DNA of 40,393 nt. It comes from Saprospirales bacterium (GTDB lineage Bacteria; Bacteroidota; Bacteroidia; Chitinophagales; Saprospiraceae). Location: assembly GCA_007693915.1 (NCBI GenBank), contig RECS01000106.1:1-40393 (forward strand), written 5' to 3'. This document shows positions 18,153 to 27,548 of this stretch, piece by piece. How positions within the stretch are numbered: position 1 is the stretch's first letter; each line of letters starts with the position of its first letter. The notes below the pieces were generated by a model. That model saw only the letters and a program-made list of their open reading frames with translations. It had not been told where the DNA came from and did not search any database. The translations under genes and the position numbers were made by a program.

Positions 18153-18335
18153 TTAGCTGGCTTCTTCAACCTTAATCAAATGAGATACTTTATTGATCAT
18201 ACCTTTAACCTGAGGACTAAGTGTATGTTCCTTTGATTTATTAATCCTTCCCAAACCCAAAGCGATAAGTGTCGCTTTTTGTCTTTTTGGTCTGTCAATA
18301 CTACTTCTGACTTGGGTTACAATTATTTTTTCCAT
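18153..18335 (-). CDS. rpmD: 50S ribosomal protein L30
   Basis: L30 is a small large-subunit protein. At 60 residues it is full length for bacteria, with the fold signature RSSIDRPKRQKATLIALGLGRIN (about 10-32; read as two adjoining segments) and VKGMINKVSHLIKVEE at the end. It stands between rpsE and rplO in the canonical order. Confidence 0.97.
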   Translation of the reverse strand: MEKIIVTQVRSSIDRPKRQKATLIALGLGRINKSKEHTLSPQVKGMINKVSHLIKVEEAS

Positions 18336-18363
18336 GATAAAAATTAAATCTTATTGGGTTAAA

Positions 18364-18879
18364 TTACCCGTTAAAAACCTTTTTAAGAGGGATTCTTCTT
18401 GTCTTAGCAATAGTTTTTGGATCCCTCAACTTGGATAGTGCATCAATGGTCGCTTTAACAACATTGTGCGGATTAGAACTTCCCAACGACTTTGCGAGAA
18501 CATTCTGTACTCCGGCAGTTTCCAATACAGCTCTCATACCTCCCCCCGCAATAACACCAGTACCAGCTGATGCAGGCTTTATATAAACTTTCCCAGCACC
18601 AAATTTACCACGTTGATCATGAGGAATTGTGCCATTAATAAGTGGAAACCTTATTAAATTCTTTTTTGCATCATCGATAGCCTTAGCTATAGCACTGGAA
18701 ACTTCTCTGGCTTTACCCAGACCCTGACCTACAGTACCATTACCATCACCAACAACTACAATAGCTGAAAAACTAAATGTCCTACCACCTTTGGTTACTT
18801 TGGCTACTCTGTTAACAGCAACAAGTTTATCTTGAAGTTCTGTTTCGGCAGCTTTAATTCTGTTTTTATTATCTCTCAT
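18364..18879 (-). CDS. rpsE: 30S ribosomal protein S5
   Basis: S5 contributes to mRNA unwinding and decoding fidelity near the mRNA entry channel. The 171-residue protein has the double-stranded-RNA-binding-like N-domain ([20 protein letters not shown]) and the C-domain with [22 protein letters not shown]. The N-terminus is a few residues longer and the C-terminus slightly extended relative to E. coli S5 (about 167). It lies 24 bp after rplR. Confidence 0.98.
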   Translation of the reverse strand: MRDNKNRIKAAETELQDKLVAVNRVAKVTKGGRTFSFSAIVVVGDGNGTVGQGLGKAREVSSAIAKAIDDAKKNLIRFPLINGTIPHDQRGKFGAGKVYIKPASAGTGVIAGGGMRAVLETAGVQNVLAKSLGSSNPHNVVKATIDALSKLRDPKTIAKTRRIPLKKVFNG

Positions 18880-18903
18880 TGTATTATAGATAATTATATT
18901 GTA

Positions 18904-19248
18904 TTAAAATTTAAGACCTCCCTCTCTGGCACCATCAGCCAATGCTTTGACTCTACCATGGTACCTGTAGCCGCTTCTATCGAAAACAACATCCTCGATG
19001 TTAGCAGATTTAGCTTTTTCTGCAAGTATTTCACCCACTTTTTTTGCTGTATCTACCTTGGAGGATCCTTCCGGAATACTCTCATCTTTTGAAGTAGCAT
19101 AAGCCAAGGTCTTGCCATTTATATCGTCAATCAATTGGCAGTCTATATGCAAATTACTTCTATAAACAGAGAGTCTTGGTCTCTGCGGAGTACCGGAGAT
19201 TTTACTCCTTACGCGGTACTTAATTCTTTTTCTTCTCGTTAATTTCAT
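18904..19248 (-). CDS. rplR: 50S ribosomal protein L18
   Basis: L18 binds 5S rRNA together with L5 in the central protuberance. The 114-residue protein contains [20 protein letters not shown] and ends [26 protein letters not shown], typical of the family. The gap to the preceding rplF (58 bp) holds a weak 6-bp hairpin (TTATGC/GCATAA at 19259-19279) of unknown significance. Confidence 0.97.
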   Translation of the reverse strand: MKLTRRKRIKYRVRSKISGTPQRPRLSVYRSNLHIDCQLIDDINGKTLAYATSKDESIPEGSSKVDTAKKVGEILAEKAKSANIEDVVFDRSGYRYHGRVKALADGAREGGLKF

Positions 19249-19306
19249 TTTACAGCATTTATGCAGTTAAGCGGCATAAGCCAGATACAATCTTTTCAAA
19301 TAGCCA

Positions 19307-19861
19307 TTACTTGGCTGCTGTTTTACCAGCTTTTCTTCTTATCTGTTCACCAAGGAATCTTACTCCTTTTCCTTTATACGGCTCAGGTTTTCTAAATGAT
19401 CTGATTTTGTGAGCCACAAGTCCCAACAATTCATTATTTGAAGCCTCGAGAGTGATCAAAGGACTCTTACCCTTTTCAGTGGTAGTTGTCACTTTGATAT
19501 CATCTGGCACATAAAAATAAACCGGGTGAGAATAACCCAATGTCAGTTCAAGTAAATTACCGGTATTGGTCACCCTGTACCCAACCCCGATTAATTCAAG
19601 TTGTTTCTTAAATCCATCAGAGACGCCGGTAATCATATTAGCAATTAATGACCTAGTAAGACCATGCAAAGACTTATGTCTTTGTTGTTCTGTTGGCCTC
19701 TTAACCACAACTTCACCATCGTTAATTTCGATAATCATATCGTGATCTAACTGACGAGTCAGTGCACCGTTAGGTCCCTTAACTGTTACTTCATTCCCTT
19801 TTGTAACCGATACTTCTACTTTGTCCGGTATAGCAATCGGTGCTTTTCCTATTCTTGACAT
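19307..19861 (-). CDS. rplF: 50S ribosomal protein L6
   Basis: L6 lies near the factor-binding site of the large subunit and has two duplicated alpha/beta domains (about 1-80 and 81-170). The 184-residue protein starts MSRIGKAPIAIP and has the terminal signature PEPYKGKGVRFLGEQIRRKAGK. It is a few residues longer than E. coli L6. It is separated from rpsH by 12 bp. Confidence 0.98.
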   Translation of the reverse strand: MSRIGKAPIAIPDKVEVSVTKGNEVTVKGPNGALTRQLDHDMIIEINDGEVVVKRPTEQQRHKSLHGLTRSLIANMITGVSDGFKKQLELIGVGYRVTNTGNLLELTLGYSHPVYFYVPDDIKVTTTTEKGKSPLITLEASNNELLGLVAHKIRSFRKPEPYKGKGVRFLGEQIRRKAGKTAAK

Positions 19862-19873
19862 GACAAAAAATAT

Positions 19874-20278
19874 TTAATATATGTAGCAAATCAATTCACC
19901 ACCCAGGTTTTCCCTTCGTGCTTCCTTATCTGTTATTACTCCTTTAGAAGTAGAAACCAGACAAAGGCCTAAACCATTAATAACTCTAGGAATCTCATCT
20001 ACGCCAGCATACTTACGTAAACCAGGTTTACTGATACGACCTAATGATTTAATTGCAGGTTCCTTAGTTTTCTGATCGTATTTCAGGGCAATTTTAATTA
20101 CACCCTGAGGTCCTTCATTCTCTTCAACTTTATATCTAAAAATATAACCGTTTTCAAAGAGGATTTCAGTGATCTTCTTTTTAATACCTGAAAGTGGAAT
20201 TTCCACCATTCTATGACCTGCCAATTGGGCATTTCTAATTCTGGTCAAATAGTCAGCTATTGGATCTGAATGACTCAT
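19874..20278 (-). CDS. rpsH: 30S ribosomal protein S8
   Basis: S8 binds the central domain of 16S rRNA and in E. coli represses the spc operon. The 134-residue protein starts MSHSDPIADYLTRIRNAQ and ends with the conserved STSKGVITDKEARRENLGGELICYIY, within which the rRNA-binding loop lies. Whether S8 feedback acts here is unknown, as no S8-site mimic was recognised near rplE. Confidence 0.98.
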   Translation of the reverse strand: MSHSDPIADYLTRIRNAQLAGHRMVEIPLSGIKKKITEILFENGYIFRYKVEENEGPQGVIKIALKYDQKTKEPAIKSLGRISKPGLRKYAGVDEIPRVINGLGLCLVSTSKGVITDKEARRENLGGELICYIY

Positions 20279-20299
20279 GTTTTTTAAATTTACTTGTTA

Positions 20300-20569
20300 T
20301 TACCAACTTGCTTTTGTAACTCCGGGAATTTTTCCTTCGTTTGCCATTTTACGAAACTTGACTCTACACAAACCAAACTTCCTCATATATCCTTTAGGTC
20401 TTCCTGTCAGTCGGCATCTATTGTGAAGTCTGACTTTAGAAGAATTCCTAGGCAACTTATCCAGTTCCTCCCATCTCCCTTCTTCTTTCAATTGCTTGCG
20501 AAGTTCTTCATACTTCTCAACCAATCTTTGTCTTTTCCTTTCTCTGGCTATTAATGATTTTCTGGCCAT
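20300..20569 (-). CDS. rpsN: 30S ribosomal protein S14, zinc-free form
   Basis: S14 lies in the small-subunit head. The 89-residue protein is the longer class without a zinc ribbon: only two cysteines occur, in the segment [19 protein letters not shown], whereas the 61-residue zinc form has four. It sits between rplE and rpsH with gaps of about 20 bp. Confidence 0.98.
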   Translation of the reverse strand: MARKSLIARERKRQRLVEKYEELRKQLKEEGRWEELDKLPRNSSKVRLHNRCRLTGRPKGYMRKFGLCRVKFRKMANEGKIPGVTKASW

Positions 20570-20589
20570 TGGTTAAATATATTTTTTAA

Positions 20590-21147
20590 TTAATTCTGTT
20601 GATTTTTAAATGGCATACCAAAAGCTTTCAGTAGTGCCAACGCTTCGGCATCGGTTTGTGCAGTAGTGACAAAACTTATGTCCATACCAGTTATTTTACT
20701 TACTTTGTCAAGGTCTATTTCAGGAAAAATGATGTGCTCTGAAATTCCCAGGGTATAATTGCCCCTTCCATCAAAACTTTTGTCATTGATCCCTCTAAAG
20801 TCTCTAACCCTCGGAAGTGCGACTGCAACGAGGCGTTCAAGAAATTCGTACATCCTATTTTTCCGGAGTGTTACGCGAGCTCCTATCACCATCCCTTCTC
20901 TTAACTTAAAATTAGAGACAGATTTCTTCGCTTTGGTAGGAACAGCCTTCTGTCCTGCAAGACTAGATAAATCAGTAAGTGCAACATCCACAAGTTTTTT
21001 ATCCTGTGTAGCATCCCCAAGTCCCTGATTGATAGAAATCTTGACTAGTTTGGGAACCTCCATTATAGACGAATAGTTAAACTGCTCCATCATCTGGGGA
21101 ACAATCTCTTCGTTATATTTTTTTCTTAAATTCGGTACGTATTTCAT
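20590..21147 (-). CDS. rplE: 50S ribosomal protein L5
   Basis: L5 binds 5S rRNA in the central protuberance and contacts P-site tRNA. The 185-residue protein includes [39 protein letters not shown] and the loop [24 protein letters not shown] (given as adjoining parts, about 120-143). Standard position after rplX. Confidence 0.98.
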   Translation of the reverse strand: MKYVPNLRKKYNEEIVPQMMEQFNYSSIMEVPKLVKISINQGLGDATQDKKLVDVALTDLSSLAGQKAVPTKAKKSVSNFKLREGMVIGARVTLRKNRMYEFLERLVAVALPRVRDFRGINDKSFDGRGNYTLGISEHIIFPEIDLDKVSKITGMDISFVTTAQTDAEALALLKAFGMPFKNQQN

Positions 21148-21194
21148 TTCTACTACTTATTACAATTTTACTTTTCAGTTAGAAAGCCGTTTAG

Positions 21195-21542
21195 CTAGAT
21201 TATAGTCTCACCTGAAGCTTTTGAATACCTTACAATTTTACCATTTTCCACTCTTCTCCCAACTCTACTAGGTTCACCTGTTTTTGGATCCACAAGCATA
21301 ACGTTAGAAATATGAATTGGAGCAGCCTTCTCTTTAATTCCTCCAGGACTGTCGTTTGTCGGTTTAACGTGACGTTTTACTATGTTTACATCTTCGACAA
21401 TTACTCTGTCTTTTTCAGGTAATACTTCAAGTACCGTTCTAACCTTTTCACGATTCTTATAGCTACCTCTTATCACTACAACCTTATCACCTTTTTTAAT
21501 TTTATGTTTAGGTTGAAATCTTTTTTGTTTTGATCTGGTCAT
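21195..21542 (-). CDS. rplX: 50S ribosomal protein L24
   Basis: L24 is an assembly initiator near the peptide exit tunnel. The 115-residue protein begins MTRSKQKRFQPKHKIKKGDK and carries the KOW motif (KKGDKVVVIRGSYKNREKV, about 16-34). It continues with VNIVKRHVKPTNDSPGGIKEK. The first about 12 basic residues are an extension compared with E. coli L24, a common variation in this phylum. It lies 11 bp after rplN. Confidence 0.98.
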   Translation of the reverse strand: MTRSKQKRFQPKHKIKKGDKVVVIRGSYKNREKVRTVLEVLPEKDRVIVEDVNIVKRHVKPTNDSPGGIKEKAAPIHISNVMLVDPKTGEPSRVGRRVENGKIVRYSKASGETII

Positions 21543-21553
21543 GGTTTAAAAGT

Positions 21554-21919
21554 TTAAAGCACTTCTGGTGCTAATGACACAATTCGCATATAATCCTTTT
21601 CTCTTAATTCTCTTGCAACAGGTCCAAAAATCCTAGTTCCTCTAGGATCGCCTGCAGCATTTAAAAGAACAACAGCATTATCGTCAAATCTTATATAAGA
21701 TCCATCCTTCCTGCGAATCTCTTTTTTTGTTCTTACAATAACCGCTTTTGTTACTGTACCTTTTTTAACTCCACCTGGAGTGGCATGTTTAACGGTAACC
21801 ACAATCTGGTCTCCAATAGAGGCATATCTTCTTTTACTACCCCCAAGCACTTTTATACAGAGCACTTCTTTGGCTCCACTATTGTCGGCAACATTAAGTC
21901 TGCTTTCCTGCTGTATCAT
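21554..21919 (-). CDS. rplN: 50S ribosomal protein L14
   Basis: L14 sits at the subunit interface and forms part of an intersubunit bridge. The 121-residue protein starts [20 protein letters not shown] and contains [21 protein letters not shown], the family signature. Length and order (rpsQ, rplN, rplX) are standard. Confidence 0.98.
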   Translation of the reverse strand: MIQQESRLNVADNSGAKEVLCIKVLGGSKRRYASIGDQIVVTVKHATPGGVKKGTVTKAVIVRTKKEIRRKDGSYIRFDDNAVVLLNAAGDPRGTRIFGPVARELREKDYMRIVSLAPEVL

Positions 21920-21949
21920 GATTCAACAAATATTTCTAAAGTGAAAAAA

Positions 21950-22207
21950 TTATTTAGCTTTTTCTAGCACTTCAACAAGTCTCCACTTCTTAGTTTTACT
22001 CAGTGGTCTGGTTTCCATGATTTTAACTTTGTCCCCTACCTGACATTCATTATTTTCATCATGCGCAATAAACTTTTTTGATTTGGTAATAAACTTACCA
22101 TACATAGGGTGGCGCAACCTTCTCTCAACCAGAACGGAAACACTTTTATCCATAGCGTTGCTTGCTACAACACCTACTCTGGTTTTTCTTGTTTTTCTTT
22201 CAGTCAT
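21950..22207 (-). CDS. rpsQ: 30S ribosomal protein S17
   Basis: S17 is an early-binding 16S rRNA protein with an OB fold. The open frame reaches 22288, but that extension overlaps the end of rpmC and is not conserved in type. The start at 22207 ([14 protein letters not shown]) gives the expected 85 residues. Motifs include [23 protein letters not shown] and [20 protein letters not shown], each split across adjoining strands. Confidence 0.97.
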   Translation of the reverse strand: MTERKTRKTRVGVVASNAMDKSVSVLVERRLRHPMYGKFITKSKKFIAHDENNECQVGDKVKIMETRPLSKTKKWRLVEVLEKAK

Positions 22208-22238
22208 AATACTAACTATCAAAAGGTAAATAACTATT

Positions 22239-22499
22239 TTATTTCTTCTTTCTTCTGGCTCTCGTTTTTGACCTTCCAGCCAATTCAACTTCAGACATAT
22301 TACTGATTTCTCTTCTTCTAATTTCAGTATTTAATCTGGCTATATCTCTTCTCATATCTCTGAGTAACAAAGGATTGTCAATACCTTTCACGGCATGGTC
22401 AAACCTCAGCTTTTGATATTGTTTTTCTGTTTCATTGAGTTCGCTAAACAATTCTTGGTCATTAAACTCCTGTATTTCTAAATATTTCTTCGTTGCCAT
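22239..22499 (-). CDS. rpmC: 50S ribosomal protein L29
   Basis: L29 is a two-helix protein beside the exit tunnel and forms part of the docking site for trigger factor and SRP. The 86-residue protein is longer than E. coli L29 (63). The core signature [35 protein letters not shown] (about 31-65, given as consecutive helices) is followed by about 20 extra residues ending in a basic [11 protein letters not shown] tail. Standard position between rplP and rpsQ. Confidence 0.95.
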   Translation of the reverse strand: MATKKYLEIQEFNDQELFSELNETEKQYQKLRFDHAVKGIDNPLLLRDMRRDIARLNTEIRRREISNMSEVELAGRSKTRARRKKK

Positions 22500-22528
22500 A
22501 ACAATATAGCTTTATATTTTAGATAAAT

Positions 22529-22948
22529 TTATTCAGTGTAATCCGGTCTGATTACAAATTTTGTTCTGACCGGCAATTTCTGAGCTGCCAGTCGCAATGC
22601 TTCAGCTGCAGTCTCCTGAGGAATTCCATCCATTTCAAATAGAATTCTACCTGGCTTAACAACAGCTACATAATGATCTAAAGGACCCTTACCTTTACCC
22701 ATTCTCACCTCCTGAGGTTTTTTGGTAATGGGCTTGTCCGGGAAAATTCTTATCCAAACTTTACCCTCTCTCTTCATAAAACGGGTCATTGCAATCCTTG
22801 CAGATTCAATCTGCCTGTTGGTAATTCGAGCAGTATCCAGGCTTTTCAGGCCGAAAGAACCGAAAGATAGTGAGGAACCTCTCTGAGCAATTCCCTTAAC
22901 CCTTCCTTTCTGCTGCTTTCTATATTTTGTTCTTTTTGGCTGTAACAT
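22529..22948 (-). CDS. rplP: 50S ribosomal protein L16
   Basis: L16 lies near the peptidyl-transferase centre and A-site tRNA. The 139-residue protein starts [19 protein letters not shown]. It contains the conserved [22 protein letters not shown] and [20 protein letters not shown] segments. The 112-bp gap upstream is the second widest in the S10 block and carries an exact -7 promoter box. Confidence 0.98.
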   Translation of the reverse strand: MLQPKRTKYRKQQKGRVKGIAQRGSSLSFGSFGLKSLDTARITNRQIESARIAMTRFMKREGKVWIRIFPDKPITKKPQEVRMGKGKGPLDHYVAVVKPGRILFEMDGIPQETAAEALRLAAQKLPVRTKFVIRPDYTE

Positions 22949-22993
22949 TTTCTCAGAATTTTTTACCTTTTAACCCTTTTTCGAAAAGAGTTG

Positions 22994-23001
22994 CAAAGGT
23001 A
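22994..23001 (-). promoter_or_regulatory. Internal promoter between rpsC and rplP, -7 box TACCTTTG
   Basis: The minus strand reads ACGTACCTTTGCAAC, containing an exact TAnnTTTG box followed by GCA, the commonest context of Bacteroidetes promoters. It lies about 46 nt before the rplP start, in a 112-bp gap between rpsC and rplP. No strong -33 was found. It would provide extra transcription of rplP and everything downstream. Confidence 0.6.
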
Positions 23002-23060
23002 CGTTATTTCATGCAATTAACGCATCTGTTTTTCATTATTTATTCTTGCGGAAATAAAAA

Positions 23061-23792
23061 TTATCTTCTTCCGCCACCTCTTCTACCACCTGACTTTTTT
23101 TCATTGCGGCCTCTACCACCTCTTTTGGGTTTTTGATCAAGACCAACATGAGGGGATAAATCTCTCTTACCGAGTACTTCTCCCTTACATATCCATACTT
23201 TTATACCAATTTTTCCATAAACAGTATCTGCTTCTTTAAGGGCATAATCGATATCAGCTCTGAAAGTATGTAAAGGTGTACGACCTTCTTTATACTCCTC
23301 ACTCCTTGCCATATCAGCTCCGTTCAAACGCCCGGATATACGCACTTTAATACCTTCTGCTCCGCCTCTCATGGTCCCTTGAATAGCCATTTTTATAGCT
23401 CGCCTAAAATTAATTCGAGACTCAATTTGCTTTGCAATACTCTCAGCAACTATACTGGCATCCAATTCCGGTTTGCGGATTTCAACAATATTAATTTGTA
23501 CATCTTTTCCGGTTAGTTTTTTCAACTCCTCCTTAATTCGATCTACTTCAGAACCCCCTTTACCAATGATAATTCCTGGTCTGGAAGTGTGAATGGTAAC
23601 TGTGATCCTCTTGAGTGTTCTTTCTATAATCACTCTTGCTAAACCACCTTTTTGAATTCTGGCATCCAGATATTTTCTAATCTGCTCATCTTCAATGACG
23701 TTATCAGCATAGGAATGCGTTGCAAACCAGTTTGAATCCCATCCTCTGATTATTCCGAGGCGATTGCCTATTGGATTAGTTTTTTGACCCAT
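23061..23792 (-). CDS. rpsC: 30S ribosomal protein S3
   Basis: S3 lies at the mRNA entry channel. The 243-residue protein has the N-terminal KH domain with [14 protein letters not shown] (the GxxG loop) and the C-domain with [19 protein letters not shown]. It finishes with a Gly/Arg/Lys-rich tail (about 221-243). It follows rplV by 11 bp and is followed by a 112-bp intergenic region. Confidence 0.98.
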   Translation of the reverse strand: MGQKTNPIGNRLGIIRGWDSNWFATHSYADNVIEDEQIRKYLDARIQKGGLARVIIERTLKRITVTIHTSRPGIIIGKGGSEVDRIKEELKKLTGKDVQINIVEIRKPELDASIVAESIAKQIESRINFRRAIKMAIQGTMRGGAEGIKVRISGRLNGADMARSEEYKEGRTPLHTFRADIDYALKEADTVYGKIGIKVWICKGEVLGKRDLSPHVGLDQKPKRGGRGRNEKKSGGRRGGGRR

Positions 23793-23803
23793 TTTATTTA
23801 ATA

Positions 23804-24229
23804 TTAATCTACGTTTTCGGTTAATTCTTCATCGTACTCAACTTCGTCCTCTATTTCTTCTTCATCAACTCGCTCTGGAAGAGGTATAGAATTTTCAACA
23901 ACCACATTGATATGACAATATCTTTTTCGCACTCTGTGGGCTCGTCCCTGAGGAGCAGGTTGAATTCTCTTTAACTGTGGAGCATCATCAACTGTAATTT
24001 TAGCAACTACAAGATCAAAATCATCCGCATTTTCCATCATATCTAATTTCTGCTCCCAATTGGCAATTGCAGATAAAAGCGTTTTTTCAATATGATAGCA
24101 AGCTTCTTTTTTGGTAAAACGAAGTATGTCCAGTGCCTCATCGACTTTTTTCTTTCTGATAAGATCTGCCACCAACCTTGCTTTCCTGGCTGACATTCCA
24201 CAATTTCTCAATTTCGCTATTGCCTCCAT
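23804..24229 (-). CDS. rplV: 50S ribosomal protein L22 with acidic C-terminal tail
   Basis: L22 lines the peptide exit tunnel with its beta-hairpin loop (segment [19 protein letters not shown], about 85-103). The fold ends near residue 115. A strongly acidic tail of about 24 residues ([21 protein letters not shown]) follows and is absent from E. coli L22 (110 residues). Acidic tails of this sort are known in some Bacteroidetes ribosomal proteins. Its role is unknown. Confidence 0.97.
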   Translation of the reverse strand: MEAIAKLRNCGMSARKARLVADLIRKKKVDEALDILRFTKKEACYHIEKTLLSAIANWEQKLDMMENADDFDLVVAKITVDDAPQLKRIQPAPQGRAHRVRKRYCHINVVVENSIPLPERVDEEEIEDEVEYDEELTENVD

Positions 24230-24259
24230 CGATTGTTGATTATTTAATTTTTAAACTAA

Positions 24260-24529
24260 TTATTTTTTTCTATTTCCGGCATGTCCCCTGAAATTACGGG
24301 TCAGGGCGAATTCACCTAATTTATGACCTACCATATTTTCGGTAACATATACCGGAATAAAGGTTTTGCCATTGTGCACAGCTATAGTTAAACCGACCAT
24401 ATCAGGAATAATCATAGATGCTCTAGACCAAGTTTTTATTACGGTCTTTTTTTTGCTCTCTCTTGCTTTCTCGATTTTATCAAGAAGTTTATGAAATACG
24501 TATGGTCCTTTTTTTACAGATCTTGCCAT
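24260..24529 (-). CDS. rpsS: 30S ribosomal protein S19
   Basis: S19 lies in the small-subunit head and works with S13. The 89-residue protein starts [18 protein letters not shown] and includes [24 protein letters not shown] and [17 protein letters not shown], all family signatures. It lies between rplB and rplV. Confidence 0.98.
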   Translation of the reverse strand: MARSVKKGPYVFHKLLDKIEKARESKKKTVIKTWSRASMIIPDMVGLTIAVHNGKTFIPVYVTENMVGHKLGEFALTRNFRGHAGNRKK

Positions 24530-24547
24530 TACTAAACCTTTTTATAT

Positions 24548-25384
24548 TTATTTTTTATTTCTTACTTTACGCTTAGAGATAATCAATGAAGAAGAAGCCT
24601 TTTTTGGATTTCTTGTCTTCTTACCTTTTGCCATTAAGCCCTTTCTCGATCTGGGATGTCCGCCTGAAGCTCTACCTTCACCACCACCCATTGGATGATC
24701 AACTGGATTCATTACAACACCTCTTACCCTAGGACGCTTTCCTCTCCATCGATTTCTTCCGGCTTTACCCATTACCTGTTGATTGTGATCTGGGTTAGAA
24801 GTAGTACCTATAGTCGCGCGGCAAGTCAACAGGATTCTTCTTGTTTCACCTGAAGGCAATTTAACCGTAGCATATTTTCCTTCTCTACCCATCAACTGAC
24901 CATAAGTGCCAGCACTTCTAGCCAAAGCAGCACCTTTCCCTGGTTGTAATTCAATGGCATGAATCATGGAACCTAAAGGTACTTCGCTTAGGAAAAGTGT
25001 ATTTCCCGGATCAGGGGAAGCACCTTTCCCTGACTGTATTGAATCTCCAACTTTAACTCCGTTTGGAGCGATAATATACCTTTTCTCACCATCAGGATAG
25101 AAAATAAGTGCAATAAACGCACTTCGATTGGGATCGTATTCTATTGACTTTATAATACCCGGAATACCATCCTTATCCCTTTTAAAATCAACTATACGAT
25201 ATCTTCTCTTGTGGCCACCTCCTCTCTGTCTTACAGTCATTTTCCCGGCATTATTTCTGCCACCGGAATTTTTCTTTGATTTAATGAGGCTTTTCTCCGG
25301 AGTATCTGTTGTAAGAACAGAATAATCCATCCCCACTCTTGTTCTTGTACCGGGTGTTATGGGATTATATTTTTTTAATGGCAT
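24548..25384 (-). CDS. rplB: 50S ribosomal protein L2
   Basis: L2 is needed for peptidyl transfer and subunit joining. The 278-residue protein has an OB and SH3-like core and the C-terminal signature [19 protein letters not shown] with the conserved His230. The N-terminal region has the [16 protein letters not shown] motif. Length and position (rplW, rplB, rpsS) are standard. Confidence 0.98.
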   Translation of the reverse strand: MPLKKYNPITPGTRTRVGMDYSVLTTDTPEKSLIKSKKNSGGRNNAGKMTVRQRGGGHKRRYRIVDFKRDKDGIPGIIKSIEYDPNRSAFIALIFYPDGEKRYIIAPNGVKVGDSIQSGKGASPDPGNTLFLSEVPLGSMIHAIELQPGKGAALARSAGTYGQLMGREGKYATVKLPSGETRRILLTCRATIGTTSNPDHNQQVMGKAGRNRWRGKRPRVRGVVMNPVDHPMGGGEGRASGGHPRSRKGLMAKGKKTRNPKKASSSLIISKRKVRNKK

Positions 25385-25414
25385 CGTACTACTATTTTAT
25401 CTTGCTAAATAATA

Positions 25415-25711
25415 TTAAATCTCACCAAAAAAGTCAATGACTGCACCATCTGCAACGGTAATTACAGCTTTCTTATAAGCTGGTACACTTCCTTTGACAT
25501 AACCTCTTTTGGTATTTCTGTTTTTATTTTTAGAAGGCATAATTAGTGTATTCACTGAATCAACCTTAACTTCATACATTTCCTCAATTGCTCGTTTGAT
25601 TTCTTTTTTGGTGGCTTTTTTATCCACAACAAAAGAATATTGATTGACTTTTTCAGTCAGCATCTCCGATTTTTCAGAAATGATTGGTTTTACAAGTACA
25701 CGCTTAGACAT
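25415..25711 (-). CDS. rplW: 50S ribosomal protein L23
   Basis: L23 forms the docking platform for trigger factor and SRP at the exit tunnel. The 98-residue protein starts MSKRVLVKPIISEKSEML and contains the helix KKATKKEIKRAIEEMYEVKV and the basic loop SKNKNRNTKRGYVKG. Standard S10 position. Confidence 0.98.
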   Translation of the reverse strand: MSKRVLVKPIISEKSEMLTEKVNQYSFVVDKKATKKEIKRAIEEMYEVKVDSVNTLIMPSKNKNRNTKRGYVKGSVPAYKKAVITVADGAVIDFFGEI

Positions 25712-25733
25712 GATATTCTTATTCTCTGGTTAT

Positions 25734-26363
25734 TTAAACAAGTTCCTTCTCCTTAAAAAAATCCAAACTACTTTCAGAAAAATAAACCCTTTCTGAGTGC
25801 ATCAAATCCAATACACTGATATCTTTAACAATCATCAGCTTTGAATTCGGTATATTTCTACTACTTAAGTAAAGGTTACTATCGTATTCACTAATCAAGA
25901 AAAGAGTTTTTGTCTGATCAGGATTAAGAGTGCTGAAAATTTCAGAAAACTGCTTAGTGTTTGGTTCATCAAAAGTAAAGTCCTCAACCACGGCTATTTT
26001 ACCGGCAGCCATTTTTGCTGAGAGAGCAGAGTTTCTGGCAATTTTCTTTACTTTTTTATTCACTTTTTGTGTATAATCTCTTGGCTCAGGACCAAAAACT
26101 CTACCTCCACCTCTAAAAAGCGGGTTTTTTATATCACCTGCACGTGCAGTACCTGTTCCCTTCTGCTTCTTAATTTTACGTGTAGAACCGGTTACATTAC
26201 CTCTTTCTTTAGAGGAATGAGTACCTTGTCTTTTATTGGCCTGAGCTGCTTTCACAGCTAGATAGATGACGTGCTCATTAGGCTCTATGCCGAACACTTC
26301 CCCAGACAATTCAACTGATTTGCCTGTCCCTTGACCTTTGATATCTAAAACTTCAAGTTTCAT
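25734..26363 (-). CDS. rplD: 50S ribosomal protein L4
   Basis: L4 contacts the exit tunnel and in E. coli represses the S10 operon. The 209-residue protein has the extended basic loop (about 40-95) with GSTRKIKKQKGTGTARAGD and GGGRVFGPEPRDYTQKVNKK. A Rossmann-like C-domain follows. It follows rplC with a 75-bp gap. The structured rpsJ-rplC gap upstream is a possible feedback target, but this is unproven. Confidence 0.98.
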   Translation of the reverse strand: MKLEVLDIKGQGTGKSVELSGEVFGIEPNEHVIYLAVKAAQANKRQGTHSSKERGNVTGSTRKIKKQKGTGTARAGDIKNPLFRGGGRVFGPEPRDYTQKVNKKVKKIARNSALSAKMAAGKIAVVEDFTFDEPNTKQFSEIFSTLNPDQTKTLFLISEYDSNLYLSSRNIPNSKLMIVKDISVLDLMHSERVYFSESSLDFFKEKELV

Positions 26364-26438
26364 CTTTATTCTGTTTTGATCGAGAGAAATATTATACTCC
26401 CATTTCAGTTAAATCCGGTTATCTGCCGGCTTAATAAA

Positions 26439-27062
26439 TTATTTTTTTTCAATCATCACAAAAGCTCCCTTATGTCCAGGCAAAGCGCCCTTGATAAGCA
26501 ACAAGTTCTTTTCAGGAAGAATTTTAACAATTCTCAAGTTCTTTACTTTTACACGATTACCTCCTGTTCTTCCAGCCATGCGCATTCCCTTGAACACCTT
26601 CGAGGGATCTGAACCTGCACCGATAGAACCCGGATGACGTTGTCTGTTATGTTGACCGTGAGTTGCTTGACCAACTCCTCCAAAACCATGTCTTTTAACA
26701 ACCCCCTGAAAACCTTTACCCTTAGTTACACCAATGGCACTTACTTTATCTCCTTCGGCAAAAACCTCTTCTACACGAACTTCATCACCTAGACTTTTGT
26801 CAAGGTTAAAGTCTCTAAACTCTCTTATCGTTCTTTTGGGACCGGTACCTGCTTTTTCCAGATGACCCTTTAAAGCCTTGGAGGTGTTTTTAGATTTAGC
26901 GGCATCATAAGCTAATTGAAAAGCACTATAACCGTCAACATCCTCACTTTTTATCTGAGAAACAACATTTGGACCAGCCTCTACTACTGTACAAGCTACG
27001 TATTCTCCAAATTCATTGAAAATACTAGTCATGCCTATTTTGCGTCCTATTATTCCGTTCAC
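26439..27062 (-). CDS. rplC: 50S ribosomal protein L3
   Basis: L3 is an early-assembly protein that reaches the peptidyl-transferase centre. The 207-residue protein starts [17 protein letters not shown] and holds the central extension [18 protein letters not shown]...[15 protein letters not shown]. It ends [11 protein letters not shown]. The 129-bp gap before it contains two stable hairpins. Confidence 0.98.
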   Translation of the reverse strand: MNGIIGRKIGMTSIFNEFGEYVACTVVEAGPNVVSQIKSEDVDGYSAFQLAYDAAKSKNTSKALKGHLEKAGTGPKRTIREFRDFNLDKSLGDEVRVEEVFAEGDKVSAIGVTKGKGFQGVVKRHGFGGVGQATHGQHNRQRHPGSIGAGSDPSKVFKGMRMAGRTGGNRVKVKNLRIVKILPEKNLLLIKGALPGHKGAFVMIEKK

Positions 27063-27094
27063 TTTCTGGCAATTTTAATGGTTTAAAAATATAC

Positions 27095-27171
27095 GTCTAA
27101 TTGGATTGAACGAACGCTCATCTCCAAATTAGACCCATAAATATATCGTCGGAGATCTTAAAGTACTCCGA
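27095..27171 (-). ncRNA. Candidate structured leader/attenuator between rpsJ and rplC
   Basis: In minus-strand RNA order, the first hairpin is UCGGAG-11 nt-CUCCGA (27166-27171 with 27149-27154). The second is a 10-bp stem, GUCUAAUUUGG with CCAAUUAGAC (27124-27134 with 27095-27104), with one bulged U. A small inner stem GAGC-GUUC-GUUC uses a G-U pair that forms only in minus-strand RNA, the transcribed direction. The second stem is followed by GUAUAUUUUU, so it could act as an attenuator. The position just before the L3/L4 genes suits a ribosomal-protein feedback element, but I recognise no known family. Confidence 0.5.
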
Positions 27172-27191
27172 AAAACAAATTACAAACTAAT

Positions 27192-27500
27192 TTACGTCAA
27201 CTTAACTTGTATGTCGACCCCACTTGGCAATTCCAATTTCGACAGTGCATCCACTGTCTTTGGAGTGGGAGTATAAATCTCGATTAATCTTTTGTGGGTC
27301 CTGATTTGAAACTGCTCTCGAGATTTCTTGTTGACGTGTGGCGAACGCAACACGGTAAAGACTTCTTTCTCGGTGGGCAGCGGAATCGGACCTGCTACAA
27401 CAGCTCCACTGTTGCGTACGGTTCTAACGATCTTCTCCGTTGACTTATCTACCAGGTTGTGGTCATAAGACCGGAGTTTGATTCTAATTTTCTGATTCAT
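27192..27500 (-). CDS. rpsJ: 30S ribosomal protein S10
   Basis: S10 lies in the small-subunit head and also acts in transcription antitermination with NusB. The 102-residue protein starts [20 protein letters not shown] and contains [28 protein letters not shown], split by the loop. Standard first gene of the S10 block, 57 bp after fusA, with no tuf gene between. Confidence 0.98.
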   Translation of the reverse strand: MNQKIRIKLRSYDHNLVDKSTEKIVRTVRNSGAVVAGPIPLPTEKEVFTVLRSPHVNKKSREQFQIRTHKRLIEIYTPTPKTVDALSKLELPSGVDIQVKLT

Positions 27501-27548
27501 AGCCTATTTTGAGAATAAAATAAGATTATTAAATATTTTTTATAATTT

